NCBI GenBank assembly: GCA_036768485.1
Contig: JAVLUZ010000270.1
Span: 372,001 to 436,000, forward strand
Reading direction: 5' to 3'
DNA from: Mermis nigrescens
Lineage: Eukaryota; Nematoda; Enoplea; Mermithida; Mermithidae
Length of the DNA: 64,000 nt
Position 1 is the stretch's first letter, and each line of letters begins with the position of its first letter. Of this stretch, positions 22,850 to 35,670 are shown in pieces. Made by a program: the position numbers and the translations under genes. The notes under the pieces are model-generated. The model was not told the DNA's origin and made no database searches. It saw nothing but the letters and a program-made list of their open reading frames with translations.

Positions 22850-23130
22850 AGGTCCTGCTATTTTCACCTCAACGATTTTTCGCAATGCTACCTCAAAATT
22901 TGGAACTCCTTACCTGATCATGTTGTCGCTTCTCCTCTCCTAACGTTTGTTTGTTCAAAAAGAGCTCCTAAACATTTATTTTACGATTTTATTGTTGGGG
23001 CATACCTAGTTGTATCACTTCGTGATCTGTATGTCCTTTTGTTCAGTCACTGTTTTATCATGCATTCGTGTTTTGTCGAATTTTGTGCATTTTCTGGACA
23101 ATAAACATTTTCTTACCTTGTCAAAAAATG
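22850..23130 (+). repeat. Second copy of the LINE 3' tail
   Basis: Repeats the 21690-21900 segment (catacctagttgtatcac, gatctgtatgtccttttgtt, ttctggacaataaa) with small differences. Non-coding. Confidence 0.65.
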
Positions 23131-23509
23131 TTTGATAGCTAAAAATCGTCGGACAGTGATTTGAGTCTTGGACCCTGAGGTAGGGATAATACCCCCTCAC
23201 TCCTCCCTGTGGGAATGTATGGTTGTACGTGTTGTTCATGTTACTGGAGGCTAAACTTGAGAATATGGTAGCAAAGGAGCAAAACGAATACAGCATGCCA
23301 AAATTTTTTGCCAAACTGGTAGAACATGATAAATTGAAGTGCGGAAAAAATTTGTTGAAAATCTGAGCCATACTTGCAAAGTTGCAGGCAACTCTCGATT
23401 TGAGTGTTGGGTGGGACGATTAAACAGCTCGATCCAAGAACTTACACATTTGTCAGAAATGAATAATATGGGCTGAAATTACGGAAGGAAGAATAGCAAT
23501 GAAGGAGAA

Positions 23510-24270
23510 GGCTAAACTTTACTTTATGGTGTGAACGGATAACTTGCAGATGTATGTGGAAAGGAACTACATTGGCTGAAATGAGGAGGACATGCAAAAA
23601 GAAAGTGCGGAAAAAAATTTCATGGAAAACGGACCAATAATGGTGAAGATAGAGTTACGGTACCTACTTAACTTTGTCATAAATGCACTCAGATGCCAGG
23701 CAATATAAGCGAGAATATAAATCTGGATTTAAGGCGCTTCAAAAAGTAGGGCATCAGGAAAAGTCTGTGGCGATGTGAGCAAAAACGATTGAACAAGTTA
23801 CTCCGCATATAGCTACATTAAAGTGGGGTATTTGACAGTTTACCAAAAATGTTCCGAATTTGGGCTAAAAACATATTTTACTGACATTTTCAAGGTCGCT
23901 GATTACGAAAAAATGACTTTTATTGCGCGGAAAAAAATTTTTGTTTTAAAATTTTTAAATTTGAAAAAAACAATTTTTTGCATGTTTTTTTCTGTCATTT
24001 TACTTGATAAGATATGTAAAAATTCAAGTTTCTGCTTAAATGACGCTTAGGCTTAGGCTTAGTGTATCTGAGAAGGTGATTTCGGCTGCTTAGGTCGAGG
24101 TCGCTCCCGCTTAGATCGAGGTATAGATGCTTAGGTCGATGTATAGATGCTTAGGTCGATGTGTAGATGCTCAGGTCGATGTATAGGTGCTTAGGTCGAC
24201 CTAAATTGGATACATGTTATTCTGCATTCCACTGTTTGAATCTTCAAATGGATGGAACTTTGAGATGATC
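23510..24270. repeat. Arm copy 1 of a large repeat with 20-bp satellite units
   Basis: Starts ggctaaactttactttatgg and runs to the array of atgcttaggtcgatgtatag units (24112-24200, four imperfect copies) and the block tgttattctgcattccactg. It matches, in reverse complement, the joined pieces 35679-35875 and 27448-27833. An insert-like stretch (about 23655-23800) is absent from the inverted copy. Confidence 0.8.
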
Positions 24271-24559
24271 CAAAAATGCTGTTTGAATCGTATTTAAGTA
24301 GAAATCTTCAACTGGATGTAAACAATGCTAAAAATAATAAAATTTTAAAAAAAATTTCTTGAAAATTTGTGCAAAAAATTACAAAAAATTTTTCTTCAAT
24401 CTTGGTTTCCGCGCAGTATAATTTAATCTTTTGTAATCTGCGACCTTGAAAATGGTAGAAAAATATGTTTGTAGTAAAAATTGGAAACTTTTGATAAAAT
24501 GCAAAAATTTCTATAAGTGGCTCAAAATGGTGAATGTCGAAGTATGATGTTTGAAGTAC

Positions 24560-25102
24560 CGTAACTCTGTGAGTTTTGTATGGATTTGGTTTATTTCTTT
24601 TTTCAGCGTCTTTTAGTGACACGAAGTATCGTTTTTGCGCAATTGTATGGCAGTTCTGCCGGAATGGCGCAAAATCGGTTCACACCATATTCTTCAAAAA
24701 CTGAGAAGGAAAAAGAAAAAAGGCGCGGAAAACTGTTCGAAATTTTAAAACTTAGAAAAAATTTCATATTTTTTGCATGTTTTTTTCGGTTTTACTTGAC
24801 AAGATATACGAAAATCTAAGTTTTTGCTTCTATTACACTTAGGCTTAGGCCTAGTATATCTGAAAAGGTGTTTCAAGCTGCTTAGGTCGAGGTCGTTCCC
24901 GCCCAGGTCGATGTAATGATGCTTAGATCGATGTATAGATGCTTAGATCGATGTATAGATGCTTAGGTCGATGTATAGATGCTTAGGTCGATGTATGTAT
25001 AGATGCTTAGGTCGATGTATAGATGCCTAGGTCGATGTATAGATGCTTAGGTCGATGTATAGATGCTTAGGTCGATTTATGCTTAGGTCGACGTAAATTG
25101 GC
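24560..25102. repeat. Arm copy 2, with ~9 tandem 20-bp units
   Basis: A diverged direct duplicate of the preceding arm, ending in about nine head-to-tail copies of the 20-bp unit (24905-25090). Its continuation (aattgggtatctacatgtga) is found after 36443, so an insertion of about 11 kb separates the two parts. Confidence 0.8.
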
Positions 25103-25555
25103 AGGGTGGCCACTGGTTTCCCAAAATAAAATTCCCGGGTTTCTTCCGGGTTTCCCGGGTGATTTATGGACAATTTCCAGGTTTTAAATCATGCTTTAAA
25201 CGCACACTATATACGCAGAAGTGTCATGATAAGAACATGAAAAAGGAAAAGGCACAAGCAACCTTTAATCAAACAAATGCAAATACCACACGAAACGTTT
25301 TGGAACAATCATGATTTCTTTTTCAATGATGCTAACGAGTTGTCGATAGCAGTTCTCACAGCCTATAATATAGTACAGTAACGATTTTAGTGTGGCAAAA
25401 CAGGGTTTTCGATCTTTGGTAGTGTGTTTCTGCTAATTTCTGGGTCTCTCACGCCAAAAATTACTAAAAATTGACTCAAAACGACGCAAGGCGCCGAAAA
25501 ATTTGGCATTTTTCCATTCTAAATGCAAATTCTGCCATTTTAAAGATATATAGGA

Positions 25556-26640
25556 TCAGTGGCGGATCTAGAATTTTCTTAAGGGGGGCGGAATCCCAAC
25601 TTTTCCATAAAAAGTCAAAAATAGGTCCAAAAATTTGCTCTTAATGCGCAAAATGCCGATTTTTTTCAGTGTTTTACATTGTATACTTTTACATGAAATC
25701 ACCTGACGCAATATTTTTTCTAAAAATTTTAAAATGTTAGACAATTTTGTGCGAAAAAAATCATTAAATTTCTTTGACTTTAACAAAACTCTGGCGCGAA
25801 GCGCCGAAAAATTTGTGAAATCAAGGCGAATAGACGTCTAGAAGCATGATTTACTGCTTGATTTCCTGTATTTATAGCATTTGATGCGAAACATCGAAAT
25901 TTTTAATTGAAAATAGAAGAAAACTATGCAAAAATAGATGTTAAAATTGTTTTGAAACCTACATGAATGGAAAATGGCCTCCAGGCAGGCAGTGTTTTTT
26001 TGTACAAGGTCCGTTTGTACATATACAAAGATGGTCCTTAAAAGTCTTTGTACATTTTTTACACACAAATTTTCGGATACTATGATATAGTACGGTAGCG
26101 ACTTTAGTGTGGTAAAAGCAGAGTTGTTCGACCTTTGATAGTGTATTTTGGCTAATTCCTGGTTTTACGAGGGCAACAATCATCAAGAATCGTCTTAAAA
26201 CGGCGCGAAGCGCCGAAAAATTCGACATTTTTCCTTTCGAAATGCGATTTCTGCTATTATAAAGATATATAGGACACACAATTTCTCATTACGGCGCGAA
26301 GCGCCTGAAAATTTTGCGAATTTCAGACCTTTTTTGCGGTTTTTGTCTTCCCGAAAATCTTTGTACATCTACAAAGACGGCCCCAAAAAGTCTTTGTACA
26401 TCGGGAAAAATCTTTGCCGAATACAAAAAAACGTGCTTCCATGTCGCCAAGAAAGTAAATAAATGTCATTAATAGGTATCATCCGGCGCGTAGCGCCGGA
26501 AAAAATTTGAGAAGTTATGGTCACTGACGGCCAAAAATCATTGCAAATTGCTTATCCATTCTTTATCTCGCAAAATATTTTTGGCCAATGGGAGGGGGAG
26601 GCGGCCGCACCCCCACCGACCCCACTTAAATCCGCCCCTG
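25556..26640. repeat. Patchwork of hAT-like repeat ends and hairpin motifs
   Basis: Starts with the terminus cagtggcggatctag. It includes the cagtgttttt / gtccgtttgtacata block (25988-26050) and several copies of GGCGC-gaa-GCGCC. It ends near ccgcccctgcat at 26640. No intact coding region. Confidence 0.6.
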
Positions 26641-26649
26641 CATACGACT

Positions 26650-27833
26650 AACAATCACTCATATCGGCGCAAGGCGCCGAAATTTTTAGGAATTTTACAT
26701 CTTTTTACAGTTTTTGTCGGAGTTTCTGAAGAATATGGTGTGAACCGATTTTGCGCCATTCCGGCAGAACTGCCATACAATTGCGCAAAAACGATACTTT
26801 GTGTCACTAAAAGACGCGGAAAAAAATAATAAACCAAATCCAAACAAAAGTCACAGAGTTACGATTCTTCAAACATAATACTTCGACATTTTCACCATTT
26901 TGAGCCACTTTAAGGAATTTTAGCAGTTTATCAAAGGTTTCCAATTTTTACTAATTAATATTTCCTGCCATTTTCAAGGTCGCAGATTACAAAAATTAAG
27001 TTATACTGCGTAAAAACCATGATTAAAGAAAAATTTTTTTGTAACTTTTCGCCCAAATTTTCGAGAAATTTTTTTTAATTTCACTATTTTTAGCATTGTT
27101 TACATCCACTTAAAGATTTCTACTTAAATACGATTCAAACAGCATTTTCGGATTATCTTAAAGTTCCAACCATACGTGGGCAGCAAGAAAATTCTGGGGG
27201 GGGGGGTGCAAGATTTTTTTGAAGGTCGAAAAATGGCCTTAAAAATGGTGGTATGGCGATAAAAACACCATTTTTCGACGTTTCTCATCAAGCACTATCC
27301 ATTGGCATCAAAAAATTGCGAAAAAAACGGAAAAAATTTCAAAAATTGAATTCTGGGGGGGTATTTTGATTTCTGGGGGGGTATTTTGGTTTCTGGGGGG
27401 TGCACACCCCCCAGAGCCCACCCCCACGCCCAGGTAGTGGTTCCAACCATTTGAAGATTCAAACAGTGGAATGCAGAATAACATGTACCCAACTTAGGTC
27501 GACCTTAGCATCTACACATCGACCTGAGCATCTATACATCGACCTAAGCATCTATACATTGACCTAAGCATCTATACCTCGACCTAAGCGGGAGCGACCT
27601 CGACCTAAGCAGCCGAAAACACCTTCTCAGATAAACTAAGCCTAAGCCTAAGCGTCATTTAAGCATAAACTTGAATTTTCACATTATCTAGACAGAAAGA
27701 ACATGCAAAAAATTGTTTTTTCAAATTTAAAAATTTTCAAACAAAATTTTTGTCCGTGAAATAAAAGTTATTTTTTCGTAATCAGCGACCTCGAAAATGT
27801 CAGATACATATGTTTTCAGCCTGAATTCGGAAC
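26650..27833. repeat. Inverted arm copy 3 of the 20-bp satellite repeat
   Basis: Reverse complement of the arm copies at 23510-25102. It carries the inverted array (cgacctaagcatctatacat units, 27500-27600), MITE K, and the sequence interrupted at 27834-27841 by the hAT element, resuming at 35671. Confidence 0.8.
27171..27439. repeat. hAT-like MITE, copy K (reverse)
   Basis: Perfect 8-bp duplication gttccaac (27163-27170 and 27440-27447). Begins CATACGTGGGCAGC and ends CCCAGGTAGTG. Lies inside inverted arm copy 3. Confidence 0.87.
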
Positions 27834-28189
27834 ATTTTTGGCAGGCCCGTATCCAGGGGGGATAGGGGCACGTGCCCCCCCCGAAATTAAATCTGAAGAT
27901 AATTTTTTCCTTTACTCCCCCTTTGGTATTTTGGTAAAAATTGCAAAAACTTTTCGGCGCTTCGCGCCGAACTCATGTTATTAAGCTAATAATGAAGGTT
28001 AGTGTTTTGTGTTTATATGATATTTTGTTCACGAAAGTTAAAATAGCTCCGTTGCGCACCTCCTACTTCATTTCACATTGCTCTTTCTTTTAAGATTGCT
28101 TGCTGCCGTAAACTGACAGCTCACATAAAACGCAATCGTCGATTTACAATGGTTGAAATTTGTTAAGTGAAAACCACAAGGTTCAGCAG

Positions 28190-28245
28190 ACTGTATGTGT
28201 GTGTATGTTGTGTGTGTGTGTTGTGTGTGTGCATGGTCAAGCTCG
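28190..28245. repeat. TG microsatellite
   Basis: Run of tgtgtg with short interruptions inside the 5' part of the hAT element. Confidence 0.85.
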
Positions 28246-28442
28246 CTCAGTCATACTGCATAATATGAACTGAAAAAGAGGTGTATTATGCAAAGCATTA
28301 CTTTCACTCATCTCATCCTACTTCTAACAACGAATGCTGCTTGTTTAATTTTAGTGACAAACTAATGACATCGTCTTTTATCTGAAAATTTACCTTTTTT
28401 TCAGACAAATGTACATAGCTTAGCTAGTCATTTATAATAAGT

Positions 28443-29000
28443 AAAATTACGTCATTTTTTGCGCCAAAACGCCCGAGGATCGAAAATACCGATGATGAAA
28501 ATACAAACGAGTTTTCAAATTGCCACGAATCTAGTGCCTTGATAAACTGTGATGATACGACGATTACTACTACTAGTCCCCATCCTTCAGATGACTTCGA
28601 TGAAGATGAAGGCTCGATTAATTTAGCAGAGAAAAAGGAAGCCTATGCACGGCCTTTTGCAATACCAGAAAAACATAAAGCGACTGCTTTATTTCGATAT
28701 GACATTGCACTCGCCGTTGCCCATAAATCGATAACAGATACCGATCGTCAAGAATTTTTGCTCAATACTTTTAAGCCAGCAGCAGATTATAAATTTATTC
28801 CAGTGATTCGGACTCAAAAAAGCCGGACCATTCAGCGATCATGGTTTGACAAAAACGAAAATCTGGTCTTTAGCCATGCAGAACATGGTCTGTTCTGCAA
28901 ATGCTGTGTACTTTTTCACATGCAATATGTTGGCAAAGGGCGACATCAATCAGTGGGCCAATTCGTCACAACTGCTTACGGAAAATTCAAAGACTTTAGA
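28443..29000 (+). pseudogene. hAT transposase exon: TTF-type zinc finger
   Basis: The open frame reads ITSFFAPKRPRIENTDDE near the start, a basic nuclear-localisation-like patch. At its C-terminal end it carries the TTF zinc-finger region (RSWFDKNENLVFS, CKCCVLFH, GKGRHQSVGQFV). The initiating ATG is not apparent; a frame stop lies at 28425. The likely donor is TTTAGA|gttagt at about 29000. Joins in sense to the exon at 30896. Confidence 0.7.
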
Positions 29001-29103
29001 GTTAGTAAAATAAATATATTGGGCTAATGTTTTTACGACCACGTACGGGTCTGTTGACATCGACTATACATGCACAGCGTGGGATTTATGGAGGGGTGGG
29101 AAC

Positions 29104-29539
29104 CACACATGGGCGTGCGGGGGTCTGGGGAGTCTGGACCATACCTGGGCGTGGGGGGTATGCACCCCCCAGAAGGCAAAATACCCAACAAGAAATGGCG
29201 AATTTTCGAAAATACCCTCCCAGAATTTTATTTTTTTGAAATTTTTTGCTTTTTTTTATGCCAATCAATAGAGCTCGACGAGATACGTTTAAAAATGATG
29301 TTTTTTCGCCATCGCACCGTTTTTAAGGCCAAAAATTTGACTTTTAAAAATTTTCGCACCCCCCAGAATCTTGGTGCTGCCCAGGTATGGTCTGGACCCC
29401 CCAGAATCCGAAAGACCCCACCCAGAATCCGGCGGACCGCGGCGGACCCCCCAGAATGCTATTTTTAGCCATTTTTAAAGCTATTTTTGGCAATTTTTCC
29501 CGGCGGACCCCCCCAGAATTTTGTTGCTGCCCATGTATG
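29104..29539. repeat. hAT-like MITE, outer copy containing a second copy
   Basis: Perfect 8-bp duplication gtgggaac (29096-29103 and 29540-29547); ends CACACATGGGCG and GCCCATGTATG. A second MITE (29140-29389) with its own perfect duplication is nested within it. Both lie in an intron of the hAT transposase gene. Confidence 0.87.
29140..29389. repeat. hAT-like MITE, nested copy L
   Basis: Begins CATACCTGGGCG and ends GCCCAGGTATG; perfect 8-bp duplication gtctggac (29132-29139 and 29390-29397). Younger than the MITE around it. Confidence 0.88.
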
Positions 29540-30895
29540 GTGGGAACCGAAATTTTTTCTAACGATGGCATGTGTTAAAAACACAACTTTAAGCGTTTCT
29601 AACAATGCTGTTTTTTCTAAAATATAAAAACATGAAAAAATTCTTAACTTGAGCAAAATATAGTCAAAAATTGATTGTGTGGCTGAAAGCGCCAAAAATT
29701 TGAAGGGTTTGGACCATCAGATCGCTAAAACCGCTTGACACTTCCAACGATTCTTCTGAAAAATTGTGAATTCGGGGGGAACCCTTAAATCATGGACTTG
29801 CTGACCCCTTCCAGAGAATCAGGCGGACACTAAGAAATCAGTGAACTCCCAAATTGAATTTCTAGTACTATTTTCGGCAATGCGCCCCATCAGACCCCAG
29901 AATTTTTTGCTAACCATCCATGCATGTTTGACTTTATTAGTAAGTAGGTACCTTATTTGATTTGTTTTTACTTCTTGTAATAACGTAAGATCATTTATGC
30001 TCAAGGAGAGGTGTGAAGAGAGGTGTAACCACAGCTGAAGTATCTAAAAAGGTCAACAGATTTAGGTTCATAATGAAATGCATATTTTTTAGTGATGATA
30101 AAATCGACGAAGTATACGTACCTTATTAGTGCAATTCGCGGTAATAAAAAACCTTAGGTTCCCCTTCGTGGTCACTGATGCATCTATATACAGAGGTAGG
30201 TGACATTTAAATAGAAAAATTGTAGTCCAAGGTAAAGCTACAAAGTAATTGTTGGATTTGTAAAAACAAGACAACAGAAAGGCTAAGTTTTACATTAAAA
30301 GCAGACATGCACAGCATGGGAATTCTGGGGGGATGAAACCAAAAATTTTTTTCTAAAGTGCTTTTTTGGGGGCTCAAAAATCATGGGTATGCGTCAAAAC
30401 CAGTGTTTTTTAACGTTTCTGAAGATGCTCTTTCTTTCTAGACGATAAAAACAAAAATTTTCAAATTTAAAAAAATTTAATGAAATTAAAAAAATATAGC
30501 CAAAAATGTCTATTTGGCGCAAAGCGCCAAAAAAATTCACAATTTTGACATGAAAAATGACAAAAATTGCTTAAATCTGAACATTGTCTTAATTTTTCCT
30601 GGAAAAGTGTGAATTCTGGAGGACTGAAAATATTTTTGCCCGGAGTGAAAAGCTTTTTGGGGGAAAGGCGTGAAAGCCCCCCAAACCTCCCCCAAGATCA
30701 TGTATAATTAAAACGTGCCTTTTGGTAAAAAATGAAGTTTTTGAAATAGGTAAAGCAGGGGTTGGAGCTTTTGACCCCGGGGATGGTATATCTGATTCTT
30801 CTTGCCCACACAATGCTGTGGATTTTTTATGAAGCACCGAATAGCCCTTTTTAACCAGACTCATCCCATTGCTTATGATTGAATGCATGCTTTAA

Positions 30896-31075
30896 GGAGG
30901 ACTGGAAAGCCCATGAAAATACGGCATATCATAAATTCAGTGATGAAGCGTCGATGAACTTTCTCCAGAATCATGCTGCCGGATGCACGACAGTCGTTCA
31001 GGCAATTGACAGTACATATAAGGAAGCCGTTCAAAAAAATCGAGAAATGTTGAAAGCTATTTTAAATGTAAGAGC
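30896..31075 (+). pseudogene. hAT transposase exon: HxxxH zinc-finger partner
   Basis: Acceptor ctttaag then EDWKAHENTAYHKFS, supplying the histidines that complete the TTF finger in this family, and NREMLKAILN at the end. Donor gtaaga. Confidence 0.7.
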
Positions 31076-31139
31076 AACATTTTTACATTGCCTATTAAAA
31101 ATAAAACATTTAATATTTTATCTATAAATTCGATCAAAT

Positions 31140-31985
31140 CTAATACTAATGGAAATCATATGATCACTTACTTTAGGATTAAGCTATTTGGTTCAGTGAG
31201 TTAGTAATTAGTCGGGCCGCACACACACGTGGGCGTGTGATGGGGGTTTGGGGGTATGCACCCCCAGAAGTTGAAATACAGCCCGCAGATTACTGTACAC
31301 CCCAGAATGATATTCTTAGCAACCTTTGGCTATTTTTGGCAATTTACCCCAACTAAACCCCCCAGAATTTTCTTGCTGCCCACCTATGGTGTCTGGACAT
31401 AATCTTTATAAATGGTCTTGCAAAATCGAGAATACCACAGCTCAAACTAAATTTCATACAAAAACAGAAGTTCTGTTTATATGCAAATCTTAAAAACGAT
31501 GATGAATTAACATTCTGAAATTATGCACCTATTATTATGGGGTGATGGAGGGGCTGTTATCCGCCTCTGGAGGATCAACCAGACAGGTTTTAGCCGATGA
31601 TTTTGATCTGATAAAGCAATTTTGGCATCATTTTTGATAGCAAAATTATTACAAATGCCAAAATCTTGATCTGCTGTCTTGTTTACCCAAACGTGCTCCA
31701 AATCGAGTCAAAATAATCCAAAAAATAAATTTTTCGACAAAAATTGAATTTTTATAGTTTTTTATTGTTAAAAGCGCTGCAATCGAAAAAACAATTAAAA
31801 ATAGTATATGTTTATATAGGCTATTTTGATCATTTTCATCCTTTAAAGAAAAAATGCACAAAGACCAATTTTCTGTTTTGGATTTTGGGATTTTACCCCT
31901 TGCCGACCATGATGACCTTGTACGCCTACTGCTGAATGTGAATGCAAAAAAGTACATAAAACATGACAGGTTTGCTTTTTTGCAG
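31140..31985. other. Intron of hAT transposase with MITE debris
   Basis: Contains a shortened relative of the MITE (about 31215-31390; CACACACGTGGGCG ... GCTGCCCACCTATGG). Otherwise AT-rich intronic sequence ending ttgcttttttgcag. Confidence 0.6.
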
Positions 31986-32501
31986 GTGCTTCTATTCATT
32001 GCACGCTACGAACTGCCATTGCGTGGCGATCATGATCATGGTCGATTATCCCTAGAAGAGCCAGAAGAAAATGATGGAGTTTTCCGTGGTATACTGCGCC
32101 TGCTTGCCAGATCAGGCGATCAGACTATTTGTACGTTGCTCAAGGCACCTGGAAGCGCGACCTACTTGTCTCCAGCTATACAAAATGAATTGTTGACATG
32201 CTACTCAAATGCTGTTTTACGAAAGATAACAGCAGATGTCAATCAGGCGGGAATGTTTACACTGATTGCTGATGAGACCTCATCATATTCTCGCGAATTT
32301 CTTAGCCTAGCCGTTCGCTATATCAGCAGCAAATCAGAACAAATTGTCGAAAATTTCATAGGCTTCCAGAAAATAAACGAAACATCTGGTGAAATGATCA
32401 GCAATGCACTACTTAGCCGATTGAACGATTTAGGAATAAGCGTTAGTGGATTGATAGCACAGGGATACGATGGTGCGGCAAATATGGCTGGACAAATAAG
32501 A
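31986..32501 (+). pseudogene. hAT transposase exon: DUF4371-like catalytic region
   Basis: Acceptor ttttttgcag. Reads VLLFIARYELPLRGDHDHG, MFTLIADETSSYSR (acidic catalytic-core motif), QGYDGAANMAGQIRG, then donor gtgaga. Strong match to ZMYM1/Tip100-type transposases by motif. This exon has no disruption. Confidence 0.85.
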
Positions 32502-33946
32502 GGTGAGAGAAACTGTTAACAGCAAAAATTTATTTGTTTTTGTAAAAAATAAAAATTCAAGAGCTGTAAGAAAATACAATTTTTGTCATTATAAAAAATA
32601 TAGACAGACAATTGCTGATTCCGGCATGAAACGCCACATATTTTTTGGAAATTTAGTCATGAATAGGTTACCTACCTATTTTTCCAAATACATAATTTAA
32701 TTGAATTTTTGAATATTAATGAAAAATATATTCAATCTTTTGGTGTTTAGAACTTCCTTGATTAAACGTTCTTCTCACATAAAATATTTTGCGATTAACC
32801 TAGCATGATCAATTCTATATTTATTTTTATGTAATCCTAATTAATCTTACTTTTTTATGAGGAAAATACCCATTCATGATTTTATTTCATTATTTTTTAA
32901 TCCTGCTTTGTAAAATTCATATTCGAGTGTTTTTGATTCAAATGTCAAAGATTTTTTTAAATTCACTAAAGTCAAATTGTCGAGTAATATCAAAATAAAG
33001 TGTTTTCTGTCTAAATAGTTCAAAGCAGTGTTGTTTATTCATTATTATGTGATAAAAGTATTACATTGTATCACCTCATCCTTAGTCAAAAAAAGGCTTT
33101 AGAATAACACATTTTACTGGTGCCACATTCATTATATTAATGCAATGTAGATAAAAGAAAAGTGAGTAACCCCATCTTTTAATTCATAAGCTAATCAGTA
33201 TAATTTAATCATTAACCATCTTTAAATTAAATATTAATTATGCCTTATAAATATTTTATGTAAGGCAAAATAAATGAATAAAACTGAGCCGAGGCAAGCA
33301 TGATACAAGTCATATAAAGTTAGCAAATTGGTTTCCAAATGATAAGTAATGGAGCATGCGCCATGTTGGGAGTTGAGGGCACATGTGGGCGTGGGGGTTG
33401 GGGGCATACATGAGCAGCACCAAAATTCTGGGGGTCCGGATGGGGTAAAATGACAAAAAAGTGCCAAAAATAGCAATTCTGGGGGGCCTAGTGGCAATTA
33501 TCGATTTTTGGGAGGTCCGCCAGGTTCTGGAGGATCCAGCCAGACCCCCCACGCCCATGTGTCTTTGGGGGTATGCACCCCCCAGAAGGTCGAATACACC
33601 TAGAAATCAAAATACCCCCATAATTTCTTTTTTTGAAATTTTTTTGATTTTTTTCGCAATTTTTTGATGCCAATGGATTGTGCTTGATGAAAAACATCCA
33701 AAAATGGCGTTCTTTCGCCCTACCACCATTTTTAAGGCAACTTTTTACCTTTGAAAAATGTTGCACCCCCAAATTTTTGATGCTGCCCACCTATGGCTGA
33801 GGGTTTAGATTTAAAAATCTAGAAAGCCCTGTAGAATATAGTAGATCCCAGAATTAGAATTTCGACAGTTTTTTGGTGATTTTTCCCCATGCAGACCTCC
33901 AGAATCTGGTTGGTGGCCATGAATGAGCAAAATGTAAGATTCTGCT
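32502..33946. other. Intron of hAT transposase with MITE fragments
   Basis: AT-rich. From 33405 to 33800 lie two overlapping MITE-family pieces (catacatgagcagcacc ... cgcccatgtgtc and ...gatgctgcccacctatgg) with unclear duplications. Acceptor gctttgcttatag at 33946. Confidence 0.6.
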
Positions 33947-35179
33947 TTGCTTATAGGAGTTCAAGCTCGAATAAAGCAAAAGTGCCCATATGCCGATTAT
34001 TTTCATTGCGCTAGTCATCGTGTAAATCTGGCAGCAACAGATGCAGCAGCAATGTTTCCAATTAGTAGATTGTTAGCTCGTGTTCAAGAAGTAATCGTTT
34101 ACTTATCCGGCAGTCCAAAAAGAGCCGAAATTTTGAAACAAGCTATAAAGGACGTTTGTCCGGAAAGCCATTTAAACCATCTGCCTCAGTTATGCCCAAC
34201 TAGATGGGTTGAAAGACATGAAACTTTGAGCAGTTTCCAGAAGCTTTTTTTGCCAATAACAACGGCTTTGCAACGTATAGCTGAGACCGAAAGTGATAGC
34301 ACGGCGGAAGATCTACTAAATAACGTGTCATCATTTGAAACCCTAGTTTCGCTTCACATAGCTACTATTGCAGCGGGAATATTGCAGCCCCTTTCAGCAT
34401 ATTTGCAGTGTAAATCAACTGACTTAATACGAGCTTTCGACGAAGTAATGATAACCAAAGAAGTACTGAAACTTCAGCTAGAAGATTCAACAAGGTTTGA
34501 CGAAGCATATAATAAAGTGCTTTCATTGAGTCGTGAATTAGGAATTTAAGAAAGTTCACGATTCAGCGAAAAACGACGTCAGCGGCAATCTGTTGCTCTG
34601 TATGGAGAACAGACGATTAGGAACAATATTACAAGAAAGCTTTGCACGATAAATATTTCTCAGCTCTAATCGAGCAAATTCAAATGCGCTTTAATAATCG
34701 GCAGCAAACCGCTTTCAGACTACAATATTTTTTGCCACGATATTTTGAAGTTCTTTCGTTTGCTGCAGTTGAGAAAGCTTTAATACAATATGAAAAATTC
34801 TTTGTTAGATATTTCAGAAACGATGGTCAAACCAGAAATTGAACGATGGAAGCTTAGAATGAAAACTTTTGAGGAAGAGGACACTTTGCCAAATTTGTTA
34901 AAAGTTTTCAGGGAAGACGGAACTTTAAAGACATTCTTTCCAACTGTATTTGTTGCGCTTAGGCTTTTGATAACATTACTGGTGACTACTGCTACTTCTG
35001 AACGGTCATTTTCGACATTAAAACGTATTTTGACGGATTTGCGTAGTTCAATGGTTACTGAACGACTGTCCGCGTTAGCCATTCTTTCAATTCATCAAAA
35101 AGACGCCCGTGAAATAAGCAGCGATGTTGTTATCAATGCATTTAGTGAATCTGGAAAGCGTCGTATTGCCTTACGTTGA
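33947..35179 (+). pseudogene. hAT transposase last exon, disrupted
   Basis: Continues GVQARIKQKCPYADYFHCAS then CPTRWVERHETL, both conserved in this transposase group, and a long helical insertion domain. An in-frame stop occurs at about 34547-34549, then frame changes near 34640 and between 34785 and 34850. The final frame carries the dimerisation motif TTATSERSFSTLKRI and ends at 35179. The protein cannot be made intact. Confidence 0.85.
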
Positions 35180-35670
35180 TTTGCTTATCACATTTTAATG
35201 ATCTTTTTCACTGTTTTTATTATTTTTACTTTTAGTAGAATGGATAGGATTCACTTTTTGTCATGACTAACAAATTAATTAAAATCTACTTATTAACAAA
35301 ATTCCAATGGAGAAATCCTAGCTTAGTACTTCTACAGAATAGTGATTTTTATGACGTTATCAAGACATATTAACGCTTGTATCTCCGCCCAAGTGAAAGC
35401 AATACCGTCCTAAGCGGGAGCGAAATCGACCTAGGCGGGAGTAATACCACCAACATAAACCTACAAAATTACGAAGTTTGAAAAAATCAATAACCATAAA
35501 TCACTACTCTGTAGAAGTGCCCCTGGATGTAGTCAACATTCTCATCATTTATGTTGCCATTTCTTGAAAGAATTTGCGAAATTCATCCTTTGGTTCCCCC
35601 ATATGTTTTTTTAAAAATTTTGGTAGTGTGTGCCCCCCCCCCCCGAAACAAAATCCTGGATACGGGCCTG

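Larger units (their letters stand above)
27842..35670 (+). mobile_element. hAT (Tip100/ZMYM-like) transposon, 7829 bp
   Basis: Begins CAGGCCCGTATCCAGG and ends CCTGGATACGGGCCTG, a perfect 16-bp inverted pair, with a perfect 8-bp target duplication atttttgg (27834-27841 and 35671-35678). Encodes a multi-exon transposase on the plus strand (TTF-type zinc finger, DUF4371-like region, hAT dimerisation domain) at 28440-35179. Frameshifts and a stop in the last exon make it non-functional now. The perfect duplication and ends suggest a fairly recent insertion. Confidence 0.9.

Noticed and set aside
24100..25090. Regular 20-bp repeats as a possible CRISPR array
   Set aside because: Units are head to tail with no unique spacers, in a eukaryotic repeat context without cas genes.
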